Below are positions 32,919 to 42,849 of a stretch of DNA of 64,000 nt, one piece after another. The notes below the pieces were generated by a model. That model was not told the origin of the DNA. It ran no database searches and was given only the letters and a program-made list of their open reading frames with translations. The stretch lies in NCBI GenBank assembly GCA_040772085.1, contig JAXGYU010000001.1, positions 1,736,001 through 1,800,000 of the forward strand. Direction: 5' to 3'. This stretch comes from JAXGMV01 sp040772085 (GTDB lineage Bacteria > Chloroflexota > Anaerolineae > Anaerolineales > Anaerolineaceae). The translations under genes were made by a program, and so were the position numbers. Within the stretch, counting starts at the first letter, position 1, and every line of letters begins with the position of its first letter.

Positions 32919-34136
32919 ATGAAGCTGTTGTCGTATTTTATATTGATTTTCGCGCTGGTGATATCGGGCTGTTCCGCCATTGCTCCAGCCGCGCCGACCC
33001 CCATCCCGACCATCGTCCTGGAGGGCGGAAGCGTACCGGCATCGGCATCCGGCACAACAAGTCAGCCGCAATCAATAGCTGGTGGTGTCCGGGCGGCAGG
33101 GGTGATAGAACCGTTTCGGCAAGTGACGCTTAGCGCGGCGACGTCGGGACAGGTGATTGAGCTGCAGGCGGTGCGCGGCGAACAGGTTGAGGCTGGTGCA
33201 ATCCTGCTGACCCTCTCGGGCGCTGGACGGCTGGACGCAGCCGTGGCAGCGGCTGAGCTGGAAAGGCTGAGCGCCATCCAGGCGCTTGAAGCCTTGAAGA
33301 CTAACGCGAAACTGACGCTCGGACAGGCGCAGTTACGGCTGGCGACCGCCTTAGACGAACTGGATAAGGCGGAAAAACGCCGCCTGTCGAAGGAATTCCG
33401 TGTGGGCAGTGATACCCAGGTCAACCTGGCTCAGGCTGACCTGATCATGGCCAAGGATACCCTGAAGAAGACAGAAGATATGTACGCCTGGGTGAAGGAC
33501 AACCCGGATGACAACATCGACAAAGCCAACGCACTGTCGGCGCTCTCCGCGGCGCGTCTGGCGTATGATAAGGCGACTGCCAACCTGAACTATGTGCTTT
33601 CGATCCCGAACCCAATTGAGGTAGCCAAGGCGGACGCGGCGTTGACGCTGGCGAAAGCTGAGGCTGAAGCCGCACAGACCGCGCTCGATAAACTGGTGAA
33701 CGGTGTTGATCCCGAGACGCTGGCGCTGGCAGAAGCGCGCCTGCGCAGCGCGGAATCACAATTGCAGGTCGCGAAGCTTGCGCTGGAGGACCTGATCGTC
33801 AAAGCGCCTTTTGCCGGTACCGTGTTGTCGGTGAATGCCGTCCTCGGCGAGTCTGTCCTGCCCGGCGCCCCCGTTCTGGTGCTGGCGGATCTCTCGCAGA
33901 TGCGGGTGCGCACGACAGATTTGAGCGAGCGCGATGTAGCGGCCGTCAGTGTGGGGCAGCCGGTGCAGGTGCTCGTCAAGGCGCTTGATCTGACGCTTCC
34001 CGGCACCGTCAGCGAGATTGCTACGTCGGCGGAGACGCTGGGCGGCGATGTGGTCTATCCCGTGTGGGTGACGCTGGATGAGCTGCCGGCAGGGTTGAAG
34101 GCCGGCATGAGCGTCGATGTGACGTTTGGCAAGTAG
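32919..34136 (+). CDS. Membrane-fusion/adaptor lipoprotein (HlyD/MacA type)
   Basis: 405 residues. The signal peptide has lipobox ISGC (Cys18). The first lipoyl half is TLSAATSGQVIELQAVRG; a long alpha-helical hairpin (~100-260, rich in Ala/Leu/Lys) follows, then the second lipoyl half IVKAPFAGTVLSVNAVLG, with beta-barrel segments to the C-terminus (GLKAGMSVDVTFGK). It is the extracytoplasmic partner of the exporter. No outer-membrane factor gene is present, consistent with a monoderm envelope or a shared TolC. Lipids, lipoproteins or drugs are possible substrates. Confidence 0.9.
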   Translation: MKLLSYFILIFALVISGCSAIAPAAPTPIPTIVLEGGSVPASASGTTSQPQSIAGGVRAAGVIEPFRQVTLSAATSGQVIELQAVRGEQVEAGAILLTLSGAGRLDAAVAAAELERLSAIQALEALKTNAKLTLGQAQLRLATALDELDKAEKRRLSKEFRVGSDTQVNLAQADLIMAKDTLKKTEDMYAWVKDNPDDNIDKANALSALSAARLAYDKATANLNYVLSIPNPIEVAKADAALTLAKAEAEAAQTALDKLVNGVDPETLALAEARLRSAESQLQVAKLALEDLIVKAPFAGTVLSVNAVLGESVLPGAPVLVLADLSQMRVRTTDLSERDVAAVSVGQPVQVLVKALDLTLPGTVSEIATSAETLGGDVVYPVWVTLDELPAGLKAGMSVDVTFGK

Positions 34137-34189
34137 CCGGCTTCTCGCAACCCCATGGCGGAATGCGTGGGGATGAATCCAAATCGGCG

Positions 34190-34312
34190 GTAGGGCGGGT
34201 TGCGCTCGTTGATCCGCCAATAATATATTGAAATCCTGCTTGCTCTTTTCCGGGCAGGGCAATCACAGAGCAGATTGCCGCTGCCCCTACGGTCGGGCTT
34301 TAAGTCCTCCCA
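34190..34312 (-). repeat. Dispersed double-hairpin repeat, copy D (inverted)
   Basis: Read on the minus strand it matches the unit at 59861-60000: GACCGTAGGGGCAG, GGCAATCTGCT, GATTGCCCTGCCC, a spacer, then AACCCGCCCTAC. It keeps both hairpins (GGCAATC/GATTGCC, and the weaker second one). It lies in the 433-base gap between the exporter operon and the megasynthase gene. Confidence 0.75.
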
Positions 34313-34375
34313 TATTCTGGTCGAGGGGTTTGTTGTCCTCACGCGAAATTGACTAGTCACCCAGGCAAAACCTCT

Positions 34376-34510
34376 GATGCCGCATCCGACTGGACAGCTA
34401 CGCTAGTGCGGCATCCCTACCTCCCACTGATACCAACCGACAGCATCTCTATGCGGCATGCGCAACCATCTCGCTGATAACGGGTTATACAACCAAAAGC
34501 CCATGCCGCG
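34376..34510 (+). promoter_or_regulatory. Four alternating GATGCCGCA-type arms upstream of the megasynthase
   Basis: GATGCCGCA (34376-34384), TGCGGCATC (34407-34415), TGCGGCATG (34452-34460) and CATGCCGCG (34502-34510) are four copies of one 8-9-base motif in + - - + orientation. They can form two hairpins (34376-34415 and 34452-34510), or be two operator pairs. The last ends 59 bases before the megasynthase ATG. I saw no convincing promoter in this gap; TTATAC at 34485-34490 is a possible -10 box. Confidence 0.5.
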
Positions 34511-34569
34511 GGCTGCCTGTCATTAATGTTGGTCATTACGGGTACCGCCTGCTTGTGAAGGAGACCACC

Positions 34570-37500
34570 ATGCAACAACCTGAGAAAATCGCGATCGTCG
34601 GAATGGGAGCTTTGCTGCCGGATGCCGCGGATGTCGCCGCCTTCTGGCAGAATATCCTGCAGGCACGTTACTCTATCGGCGAGCTGCCGGCAGGCCGCTG
34701 GGACACCTCGCTCTATTACGACCCCGATCCATCCGCCATTGACAAAACCTACGCCAAAATCGGCGCGTTTGTGAAAGGGTTTCAACTCGATCCCATCAAA
34801 CTCGGGCTCACCCTGCCCCCGCGCTTACAGGCGACCCTTGACTTAGGCCAGCAGTGGGCGCTTTACACCGCCCATCAGACCATTGCTGATTATGGCGTGA
34901 CCGGGAAGGCGTTAGACAACGAGCGTACGGCAGTCATTATCGGCAACTCCAACGCCGGTGAGGCGCATTACCGCTCGACCTTCCGCATCCTGCTGCCGGA
35001 ATACCAGCAGATGCTGCGCAACGCGCCTGAATTCAAGTCCCTGCCGGCAGAGGTCCAGCAGGCTATCCTCGATCAAGTGCAGCAGCAGATGTTCGCGCAA
35101 ATCCCGGTCATTACCGAGGATACGATGCCGGGTGAGCTGGGCAACATCATCCCCGGTAGGATTGCCAACCTTTTCAATCTCGCCGGCGCCAACTTCACCA
35201 CCGACGCCGCCTGTGCCTCTTCGCTGGCATCGGTCAACGCGGCTTGCCTGGGACTGCTCAATCACCAGTTTGACGCGGTGCTCACCGGCGGTGTCGACCG
35301 CAGCATGGGCGTTGAATCCTACATCAAATTCAGCAAGATCGGCGCGCTCAGCCCTGACGGCTCACGTCCTTACGCGGACGGCGCCAACGGCTTTGTCATG
35401 GGCGAGGGCGCGGTTCTGTTCCTGCTCAAAAGGCTCTCGGATGCGGAGGCAGCCGGCGACCGCATCTACGCTGTCATCAACGGTGTCGGCGCCAGCTCGG
35501 ACGGCAAGGGCAAGGGCATCACAGCACCCAATCCGGTCGGACAACAGCGCGCGATCGAACGCGCCTGGCAGGCGGCGGGCATCAGTCCCGCGAATGTCGG
35601 GCTGATCGAAGGGCACGGTACCTCGACGCGCGTCGGCGACGTTGCCGAGGTCAGCAGCCTGCGGGCTGTGCTGGACCCGCTGGGCATGCGGGCGGGCAGT
35701 GTCGGACTGGGTTCGGTCAAATCGAATATCGGTCATTTGAAGAGCGCGGCTGGCGCGGCGGGCATGCTCAAAGCAGTGCTGGCATTGCATCACCGCCTAC
35801 TGCCGCCAACAACCAACTATGTTAAACCCAATCCCGCCATCGACCTGAACGGCTCTGCGCTGCGCGTACTGACCCAGGCAGAAGACTGGGGGGCACCAGC
35901 CGACGGACCGCGTCTGGCCGGCGTCAGCTCCTTCGGTTTTGGCGGCACCAATTTTCATATTGTGCTGGAAGAGTACTTGCCCGGCAGGACTGGACAGGCT
36001 GAAGCGAAAAGCTATGCTTCCGCTGTTCCAGTTCAGTCTGTGGTTAGTCAGACCGTGCAGTCGATACCGCAGCCGGCGGCAACCTTTACGCCAGCAGCTC
36101 CCGCATCTGACGACGTACAGGCCTATGTCTTGAGCGCAATTGCTGAGAAAACCGGTTATCCAGCCGAGATGCTGGATGTGAACCTTGACCTGGAAGCCGA
36201 CCTGGGCGTTGACACCGTCAAGCAGGCGGAGCTGTTCGCCATGGTACGCGAGCACTACAATATCCCGCGCCAGGACGACCTGCGCCTCTCGGAATACAAC
36301 ACAATTCAGAAGGTGATTGATTTCATCGCTGCCAGGCGCGGTGCCGCGCCAATGCCTGTAGGCTCAGTGGTCACTGCACCGACAGCACAGCCAGCCGAAG
36401 TAAAGAAAGTCGAGCCGCAAACCAGCGATAGCGCCGTCACACCGTATCAGGGCTTGTTCTTTGCCTCTGCCGAGACGACCACCGCGCTCCAGCAGCGGGT
36501 CGCCGGTCAGCTTGAACAGATCAAAGCCGGAATGGTTTATCCCAGCCGTATCCCGGCTGTGACCGACCTCAGACAGGCCGAGCGCATCGCCATCGATTAC
36601 GCCGACAACGACGAGCTGATCAAGCGCCTCGAGAAGGCGCTCAGCGGGTTCGATACCGACACCAGCGCTGCCTGGAAAGCGCTGCAAGCACATGGCATTT
36701 ACCGCGGTTCGGGTGAAACGGGCAAGGTCGCCTTCCTCTTCCCGGGGCAGGGCTCGCAGTATGTCAACATGCTGCAGGATATCTACGACAGCGAGCCGCT
36801 GGTCAAGGAGACCTTTGACGAAGCCGACGCCGCGATGGAGCCGCTGCTTGGCAGACCGCTGACCAGCTTCATCTATACCAGCGGCAGCGAGGAAGAGTTG
36901 AAGCAGGCTGAGCAGGAACTTAAGAACACCGCTATCACCCAGCCCGCCATGCTGACCGCCAATGTCGCCATCCTGCGCGTGCTGGCGAAATTCGGCGTGA
37001 CGCCCGATTTTGCCATCGGTCACAGCCTGGGTGAGTATGCCGCTCTCGTAGCAGCTGGTGTGCTGGGCTTCGCAGACGCGCTCCAGATCGTCAGCGCGCG
37101 CGGTCAGGCCATGACGGTGCTTGAGGCGCCAGACAAGGGCTGCATGGCAGCCGTCTCCGCGCCACTTGCACGCGTCAAGGAAATCATCGCCGCCATCGAC
37201 GATTATGTCGTGATTGCCAACATCAACAGCCCGGTGCAATGCGTGCTGGGCGGCAGTACCAGCGGTATTGATCTGGCGCTGGAACGCTTTAAGGAAGTCG
37301 GATTCCAGGCGGTCAAGATTCCCGTCTCGCACGCTTTTCATACCAAGATCGTCAGCCCGGCCAGCGGACCGCTGCGTGCGGAAATCGAGACGCATCAGAT
37401 CAACCCGCCGCAGGTCGAAGTGATTGCCAATGTCACCGGCGAAACCTACCCGACCACGCGTGATGAGATCATCAACATGCTGGCAACGCAGGTTGCCTCA

Positions 37501-40500
37501 CCGGTACAGTTCGTCAAGAGCATGGAGACGCTGTATAACGCCGGAGCGCGGGTGTTCATTGAGAGCGGGCCGAAACGCGTGCTTAGTTCAATCGCGGCCG
37601 ACAACCTGAAACAGCATCCTGATGTCATCATCATCCCGACCAATCATCCGCGTAAGGGCAGCCGCGCCAGCTTCAACGAAGCCTTGTGCGCCATCTATGC
37701 CGCGGGCGTCAAAGGCGCGCATGGAGCGGTTGAGGCTCATGCAGTCGAAATCGCGGTACCTACCGCCAAGCCTGTCAGTGAACCTGCCGCTCCCGCGCTG
37801 GTTCCCGCCGAAGTCCATGCCCTGCAATCTGGGAGCGTCTATCAGCCGCTGACTGGGTCGGTCGTCTTCAGCGGCGCCGGTATCGGCTTGCCGGGCAAGG
37901 GTCATCCCGTCTTCTCCGACGATAACGTCAGTCGCATTTTGAATGGTGAGATGATGATCGAAATGCTCGATCCGTCAGTACGCGAAGAAATCCTTGCCAA
38001 GCGGGTCACCCGGCTGCAGAAGAATGCTTCCGGCGCGGTGATGGAAGAAATCACCGATGTCGACCAGGTAATCAAGGTGGCCGGCCAGGCTGGCAGCTTT
38101 GACCTGGTTGAAGATTTCGGCGTGCCAACTGAGCGCAACCAGACGCTTGATCAATCGACGCGCCTGGCACTGGCTGCCGGCATTGAAGCACTGCATGACG
38201 CCGGCATTCCGCTGATGATGAATTATCGCGAAACCACGACCGGCAGTCGTCTGCCTGACCGCTGGAAGCTGCCTGAGGCTCTGCAGGACGAAACAGGTGT
38301 GATCTTCGGCTCAGCCTTCCCGGGTCTCAACGAGCTGCTGAAGGAAGATGAACGCTTTTATCAGTCAAAGGTGCTGGATGCGCAATTGGCTGAAATTGAG
38401 AACAGTCTCAAGCTGATCGAGAGCATCGGCGGCGCGCAGGCGGAACAGCTGGTTGACCAGCTCAAAGCCCGCCGCGGGGCGCTGCAGGAGCAGCGCGAGA
38501 CGGCAGATTACCATTTTGACCGCCACTATGTCTTCCGCATCCTCTCGATGGGGCACTCGCAGTTTGCCGAATACATCGGCGCGCGCGGTCCCAACACGCA
38601 TGTCAACGCGGCCTGCGCCACCACCACGCACGCGGTCAGCATTGCCGAGGACTGGATCCGGTCCGGTCGCTGCCGGCGCGTGATCGTGATCTCGGGTGAT
38701 GATGTCACCAACCCCTTGACTCTTTCCTGGATCGGCACTGGGCTTTTTGCCAGCGGCGCCGCCACGACGGAAGGCAACCTGCGCATGGCTGCCATGCCTT
38801 TTGACCGCCGCCGCAACGGCATGATCATCGGCATGGGCGGCGCGGCGCTGGTGCTCGAGAGTGAAGACGCGCTGCGTGAACGCGGCATGACCGGCATTGC
38901 CGAATTGCTGGCGACCTACACCGCCAACAGCGCCTTCCACGGCACCCGCCTGGATGTGAAGCACGTCTCGGCAGCGATGAACCATGTGCTGGCAATGGCA
39001 GAACGGCGCTACGGCATCGATCGCAACGCCATCGCCGGGCAGACCATGTTCATGTCACACGAAACCTATACCCCCGCGCGCGGGGGCAGTGCCAGCGCGG
39101 AGATCAACGCGCTGCGGCACGTCTTCGGCGCCAACGCCGACCAGGTGATCATCGCCAACACCAAAGGTTTCACCGGTCATTCGATGGGAGTCGGCCTGGA
39201 GGACGTGGTTGCCATCAAGGCGCTTGAAACCGGATTGGTGCCTCCCATCGCGCATATCGATAACGGGTTTGAACCTGACCCTGAACTGGGTAACCTCAAC
39301 CTCTCGCGCGGCGGAAAATATGACCCGCAGTTCGCGCTGCGGCTGGGTGCCGGCTTTGGCTCGCAGATCGCGCTTAGTCTGGCAAGACGCTTGAACTCGG
39401 TCGCCAGCCGGGTGGATCAGGCGCGCTATCTGGAATGGCTGAGACGCGTCTCGGGTTATGACAACCCGCAGCTTGAGCGGGTCAAACGCACGCTGCGCGT
39501 CAAGGATCAAGGCGCGCCAGGGCGTAAGCCCGGTGGTTCGACCTGGTCGTATGGAGAGATGCCGCGGCAATGGGCTGGCAAACAGGCGCCTGCGTCAGCG
39601 GCGACCGCTCCAGCTATCACTCAGCCTGTGGTTGAAGCCCCATCTGCCCCGATGCAGCCGGTCAGCCAGCCAGTCGTCAGCGTTCCCGCGGCGGAAGCGG
39701 ACAGCGATATGCAGGCATACATCCTGCATGCGGTCAGCGACAAGACCGGTTACCCGGTCGAGATGCTCGACCTTGACCTGGATCTTGAAGCCGATCTGGG
39801 TGTGGACACAGTCAAACAGGCGGAGCTGTTTGCCGGCATTCGTGAGCATTTTGATATCCCGCGCCGCGAGGATTTGATCCTGGCGGAATACAACACGCTG
39901 CGCAAGGTGCTGTCCTTCATGCAGGAGAACCGGGCAGGCGCAATGGCGCCGGAAGTTGCAACGCAACCCCAGGTTCAGGCAAGCGTGCCCGTTGCGCCGC
40001 GGCCAGCCGCCTCACCCACGGCAGACCCTGCCGGCAGCGATGATGAGGAAATCAAGAACACCATCCTAGCGATGGTGAGCGAGAAGACCGGCTATCCGGT
40101 CGAGATGCTCGACATGGAGCTTGACCTGGAGGCTGACCTCGGCATTGACACGGTCAAGCAGGCGGAGCTCTTCGCCAGCATCCGCACCCATTACAACATC
40201 CCTCGCCAGGATGATCTGGTGCTGGCAGAATACAACACGCTCTCGAAGGTGCTGGGGTTCATTCGCGCCGGCATCGCGAAATCCGAACAGCCGGCAGCAG
40301 CGGCGCCAGAAGCGCCGGTCAAGGCGGAAGAAGAGCTCACGATTGAGATCAGGGTGCAGCAGCCGGTGCCGGTATTGCTGCCGCAGAACGAAGCCTATCT
40401 GCCGGCAGAACAGTCGCTCAAGGACAGCCATCTGCTAGTGGTGAAGGACAAGGGCAAGAACTACTTCGCGCTGGTCAAGAAACTCGAACAAGCCGGCGCG

Positions 40501-42846
40501 GTTGTGACGGCACTCAACCCGGGTGAACTGGCAGAGAAGCTGCCAGGCATTCAGGAAACGAAGAAACTGGACGGCGCGTATTTCATGCCGGCGCTCGACA
40601 ACGAAGCCGACATGTTCGATAAGAACCGCGCTAAGTGGGACAAGCAGATCGCCGGCCTGACCGAAGCCTTATACGAACTCGGACGGCAATTGCCTGCGTC
40701 GGCTTTCATTATCGCCGCGACGCGCATGGGCGGACTGCTGGGGCTGGACAAGAGTGCCAACCCCTACGGCGGCATGGTAAGCGGCTTCCTCAAATCACTT
40801 CGGCTCGAGCACCGCGGACAGCGAATCAAGATCGTCGATTTCGAGCAGAAGACGCTAATCAGTTATTTGACGGACAAGCTGATCGCTGAAACGCTGCGTG
40901 ATCCGGTCAATCTCGAGATTGGTTACTACAATGGCTATCGCTTCGGTGTCGCGCTGCGTCCGGTTGAGCTGACTCAGCCGCGGACGGAGCCGTCCGCGGG
41001 TCAGGTGTATCTGATCTCCGGCGGCACGGCTGGCACGGTCGCGCCGGTGGTCAGAAGTCTGGCGGGTACGCACAAGGGCAGTCAGTTCATCCTGCTCGGT
41101 CGAACAAAGTTGCTGGAGCGTGGGGACAGCCTGCTCGTTGCATATCTGCGCGATAAGGACGAGTGCCGGCGCATGCTGATGGCTGATATGCAGCAGCATG
41201 GCGAAAAGGTCACCCCCGTGGCGGTGGATGCCCGGCTTGAGAAGCTCGAGAAAGCCGCCGGCATGCACGCCCTGCTCGCGGATGTCGCGAGGCTTGGCAG
41301 CCAGGCACATTATTTCACCTGTGATATCGCCGACCCGGCTTCCTGCCGCGCGGCTGTCGCGGAAGTCCTGAAACTGATAAAAAAGGTAGATGTCTTTATC
41401 CATGCTGCCGGCATTGACAAGAGCCGCAAACTGGAGAACAAGACCCTGGAGGAAGTGCAGGACGTCGTCGCGCCCAAGACAGCCGGACTGGTGAACATGC
41501 TCAGCGCGCTGGACGCACAGAAACTGCTGCCCGGCACCACGGTGATGTTCTCCTCGGTCGCCGGACGTTTCGGTAACCTCGGTCAGACGGATTACGCTGC
41601 CGCCAATGACTACCTTTCCAAAATGGCTGACTGGCTGCCGGGACGGATGCCTGGTATGCGCGTTATCTCGATCGACTGGGGCGCCTGGGCTGAAGTGGGT
41701 ATGGCCAGCCGCGGCAGCATCCCACGCATCATGGCGATGGCCGGCATTGAGATGATGCCGCCGAGGCAGGCGGCTGACATGGTCGGCAGGCTGTTGGCAA
41801 CCGACCTGAAAGGTGAGCTGATCGTCTCGGGCGCGTTGGGCAAACTGACCAGCGCCTGCGATGGCGACTGCGGGCTCAACATACCGCTGGCGGACCAGTT
41901 GCTGCGTCAGCAGGACGCCGCCTATCAGATGTCCAGCCATCTGACGCGCTTCACGACGCAGGACGGCATCGTGCTTGAGGACGTCATCGACCCGGGCAAG
42001 GATACTTATCTGCTGGATCATGCCATCAACGGCATCCCGGTGCTGCCGGGCGTGGTGGGCGTCGAAGGCTTTGCCAGCGCGGCAAAGCATATCGCCTCGT
42101 CGCTGAGCGATGAGAAGCGCAAGTTCGGCGTGCTCAAGCTGGAGAACATTCACTTCCTAACACCAATCAAGTTCTATCGCAATCAGCCGCGCAAGATGCT
42201 CTGGAAGGCGGTTGTGTACCACACACCGGATGGCATGCTGGTGCGCGCCCGGCTCGAATCGGACATGCAGCGCGCCAATGGGCAGCTCGAGCATTTTGTC
42301 CACTTCACCGGCGATGTCTATCTGGTCGAAGGTCTGCGGGACGCCGAAGAGATTGTCCGCAAACCGCGCTGGCGCAAGAAGAACAACGTTGAAAAGGCGC
42401 AGATTTATAAACTCTATTTTCATGGGCCGGCATTCCAGGTACTGGAAGGGGCGCAGAGCGCCAAGGGCAGCCTGACCGGTAAATTCAGCACTGAGCTGCA
42501 AGGCAGCGTGCAGAGTGAATCGACCACGGAGCCGATGCTGGTTGAACTGTGCTTCCAGACGGCGGGATTATTCCAGGCTGGCGCGACCGGCGAGATGGGT
42601 CTGCCGAGCAGTATCGGCAGTCTGAAGCTGTATGGTCATCCGGATCGTTCGACCGACATCTTCGCCGAGGTGAAACCGCACTGGCATGATGACAAACTGC
42701 ATTTTGACATGCAGGTCAAGGACGCCCGCGGCAGACTGCTGCTCGAAATGGAAGATTATCAGACCATCGCGCTGCCGTACCTGCCCGGCAAGGAACTGGT
42801 GGAACCGATGGAAGCGCTGGTGCCTGACGAGGAAAAGGCCGGCTAG
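34570..42846 (+). CDS. Pfa/PKS-like lipid megasynthase: KS-ACP-AT-KS-ACP-ACP-KR-DH
   Basis: 2758 residues from ATG 34570 (AAGGAG 6 bases upstream). Domains: KS1 ~7-470 with Cys215, His349, His389; ACP1 ~515-590; AT ~718-1030 with GHSLGEY (Ser819) and malonyl-type HAFH; KS2 ~1098-1610 with Cys1349, His1497 (in MSHETYTPARGG), His1537; ACP2 ~1712-1790; ACP3 ~1825-1900; KR ~1935-2430 with SGGTAGT and Tyr2342 in DYAAAN; hotdog DH ~2450-2735 with DHAINGIPVLPG (His2484). It should elongate, ketoreduce and dehydrate an acyl chain. All three ACPs have Thr (549, 1747, 1861) in GVDTVKQAE or GIDTVKQAE where Ser normally carries phosphopantetheine. In the DH, Glu replaces the usual second catalytic Asp (MLVELCFQ). 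No thioesterase is present. A PPTase follows and a PfaD-type reductase converges. The product is unknown. Confidence 0.92.
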   Translation: MQQPEKIAIVGMGALLPDAADVAAFWQNILQARYSIGELPAGRWDTSLYYDPDPSAIDKTYAKIGAFVKGFQLDPIKLGLTLPPRLQATLDLGQQWALYTAHQTIADYGVTGKALDNERTAVIIGNSNAGEAHYRSTFRILLPEYQQMLRNAPEFKSLPAEVQQAILDQVQQQMFAQIPVITEDTMPGELGNIIPGRIANLFNLAGANFTTDAACASSLASVNAACLGLLNHQFDAVLTGGVDRSMGVESYIKFSKIGALSPDGSRPYADGANGFVMGEGAVLFLLKRLSDAEAAGDRIYAVINGVGASSDGKGKGITAPNPVGQQRAIERAWQAAGISPANVGLIEGHGTSTRVGDVAEVSSLRAVLDPLGMRAGSVGLGSVKSNIGHLKSAAGAAGMLKAVLALHHRLLPPTTNYVKPNPAIDLNGSALRVLTQAEDWGAPADGPRLAGVSSFGFGGTNFHIVLEEYLPGRTGQAEAKSYASAVPVQSVVSQTVQSIPQPAATFTPAAPASDDVQAYVLSAIAEKTGYPAEMLDVNLDLEADLGVDTVKQAELFAMVREHYNIPRQDDLRLSEYNTIQKVIDFIAARRGAAPMPVGSVVTAPTAQPAEVKKVEPQTSDSAVTPYQGLFFASAETTTALQQRVAGQLEQIKAGMVYPSRIPAVTDLRQAERIAIDYADNDELIKRLEKALSGFDTDTSAAWKALQAHGIYRGSGETGKVAFLFPGQGSQYVNMLQDIYDSEPLVKETFDEADAAMEPLLGRPLTSFIYTSGSEEELKQAEQELKNTAITQPAMLTANVAILRVLAKFGVTPDFAIGHSLGEYAALVAAGVLGFADALQIVSARGQAMTVLEAPDKGCMAAVSAPLARVKEIIAAIDDYVVIANINSPVQCVLGGSTSGIDLALERFKEVGFQAVKIPVSHAFHTKIVSPASGPLRAEIETHQINPPQVEVIANVTGETYPTTRDEIINMLATQVASPVQFVKSMETLYNAGARVFIESGPKRVLSSIAADNLKQHPDVIIIPTNHPRKGSRASFNEALCAIYAAGVKGAHGAVEAHAVEIAVPTAKPVSEPAAPALVPAEVHALQSGSVYQPLTGSVVFSGAGIGLPGKGHPVFSDDNVSRILNGEMMIEMLDPSVREEILAKRVTRLQKNASGAVMEEITDVDQVIKVAGQAGSFDLVEDFGVPTERNQTLDQSTRLALAAGIEALHDAGIPLMMNYRETTTGSRLPDRWKLPEALQDETGVIFGSAFPGLNELLKEDERFYQSKVLDAQLAEIENSLKLIESIGGAQAEQLVDQLKARRGALQEQRETADYHFDRHYVFRILSMGHSQFAEYIGARGPNTHVNAACATTTHAVSIAEDWIRSGRCRRVIVISGDDVTNPLTLSWIGTGLFASGAATTEGNLRMAAMPFDRRRNGMIIGMGGAALVLESEDALRERGMTGIAELLATYTANSAFHGTRLDVKHVSAAMNHVLAMAERRYGIDRNAIAGQTMFMSHETYTPARGGSASAEINALRHVFGANADQVIIANTKGFTGHSMGVGLEDVVAIKALETGLVPPIAHIDNGFEPDPELGNLNLSRGGKYDPQFALRLGAGFGSQIALSLARRLNSVASRVDQARYLEWLRRVSGYDNPQLERVKRTLRVKDQGAPGRKPGGSTWSYGEMPRQWAGKQAPASAATAPAITQPVVEAPSAPMQPVSQPVVSVPAAEADSDMQAYILHAVSDKTGYPVEMLDLDLDLEADLGVDTVKQAELFAGIREHFDIPRREDLILAEYNTLRKVLSFMQENRAGAMAPEVATQPQVQASVPVAPRPAASPTADPAGSDDEEIKNTILAMVSEKTGYPVEMLDMELDLEADLGIDTVKQAELFASIRTHYNIPRQDDLVLAEYNTLSKVLGFIRAGIAKSEQPAAAAPEAPVKAEEELTIEIRVQQPVPVLLPQNEAYLPAEQSLKDSHLLVVKDKGKNYFALVKKLEQAGAVVTALNPGELAEKLPGIQETKKLDGAYFMPALDNEADMFDKNRAKWDKQIAGLTEALYELGRQLPASAFIIAATRMGGLLGLDKSANPYGGMVSGFLKSLRLEHRGQRIKIVDFEQKTLISYLTDKLIAETLRDPVNLEIGYYNGYRFGVALRPVELTQPRTEPSAGQVYLISGGTAGTVAPVVRSLAGTHKGSQFILLGRTKLLERGDSLLVAYLRDKDECRRMLMADMQQHGEKVTPVAVDARLEKLEKAAGMHALLADVARLGSQAHYFTCDIADPASCRAAVAEVLKLIKKVDVFIHAAGIDKSRKLENKTLEEVQDVVAPKTAGLVNMLSALDAQKLLPGTTVMFSSVAGRFGNLGQTDYAAANDYLSKMADWLPGRMPGMRVISIDWGAWAEVGMASRGSIPRIMAMAGIEMMPPRQAADMVGRLLATDLKGELIVSGALGKLTSACDGDCGLNIPLADQLLRQQDAAYQMSSHLTRFTTQDGIVLEDVIDPGKDTYLLDHAINGIPVLPGVVGVEGFASAAKHIASSLSDEKRKFGVLKLENIHFLTPIKFYRNQPRKMLWKAVVYHTPDGMLVRARLESDMQRANGQLEHFVHFTGDVYLVEGLRDAEEIVRKPRWRKKNNVEKAQIYKLYFHGPAFQVLEGAQSAKGSLTGKFSTELQGSVQSESTTEPMLVELCFQTAGLFQAGATGEMGLPSSIGSLKLYGHPDRSTDIFAEVKPHWHDDKLHFDMQVKDARGRLLLEMEDYQTIALPYLPGKELVEPMEALVPDEEKAG

Positions 42847-42849
42847 CAC

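Noticed and set aside
32919..34136. Adaptor protein as proof of a diderm envelope
   Set aside because: MacA/HlyD-like lipoproteins also occur in monoderms, and no outer-membrane factor or lipopolysaccharide gene is in the window.
37861..39410. Second KS as an inactive chain-length factor
   Set aside because: The active-site Cys and two His are present, so I call it a KS.
40855..42153. 432-residue minus-strand frame inside the KR-DH part of the megasynthase
   Set aside because: Antisense shadow of conserved domains with no family motif and no ribosome site.
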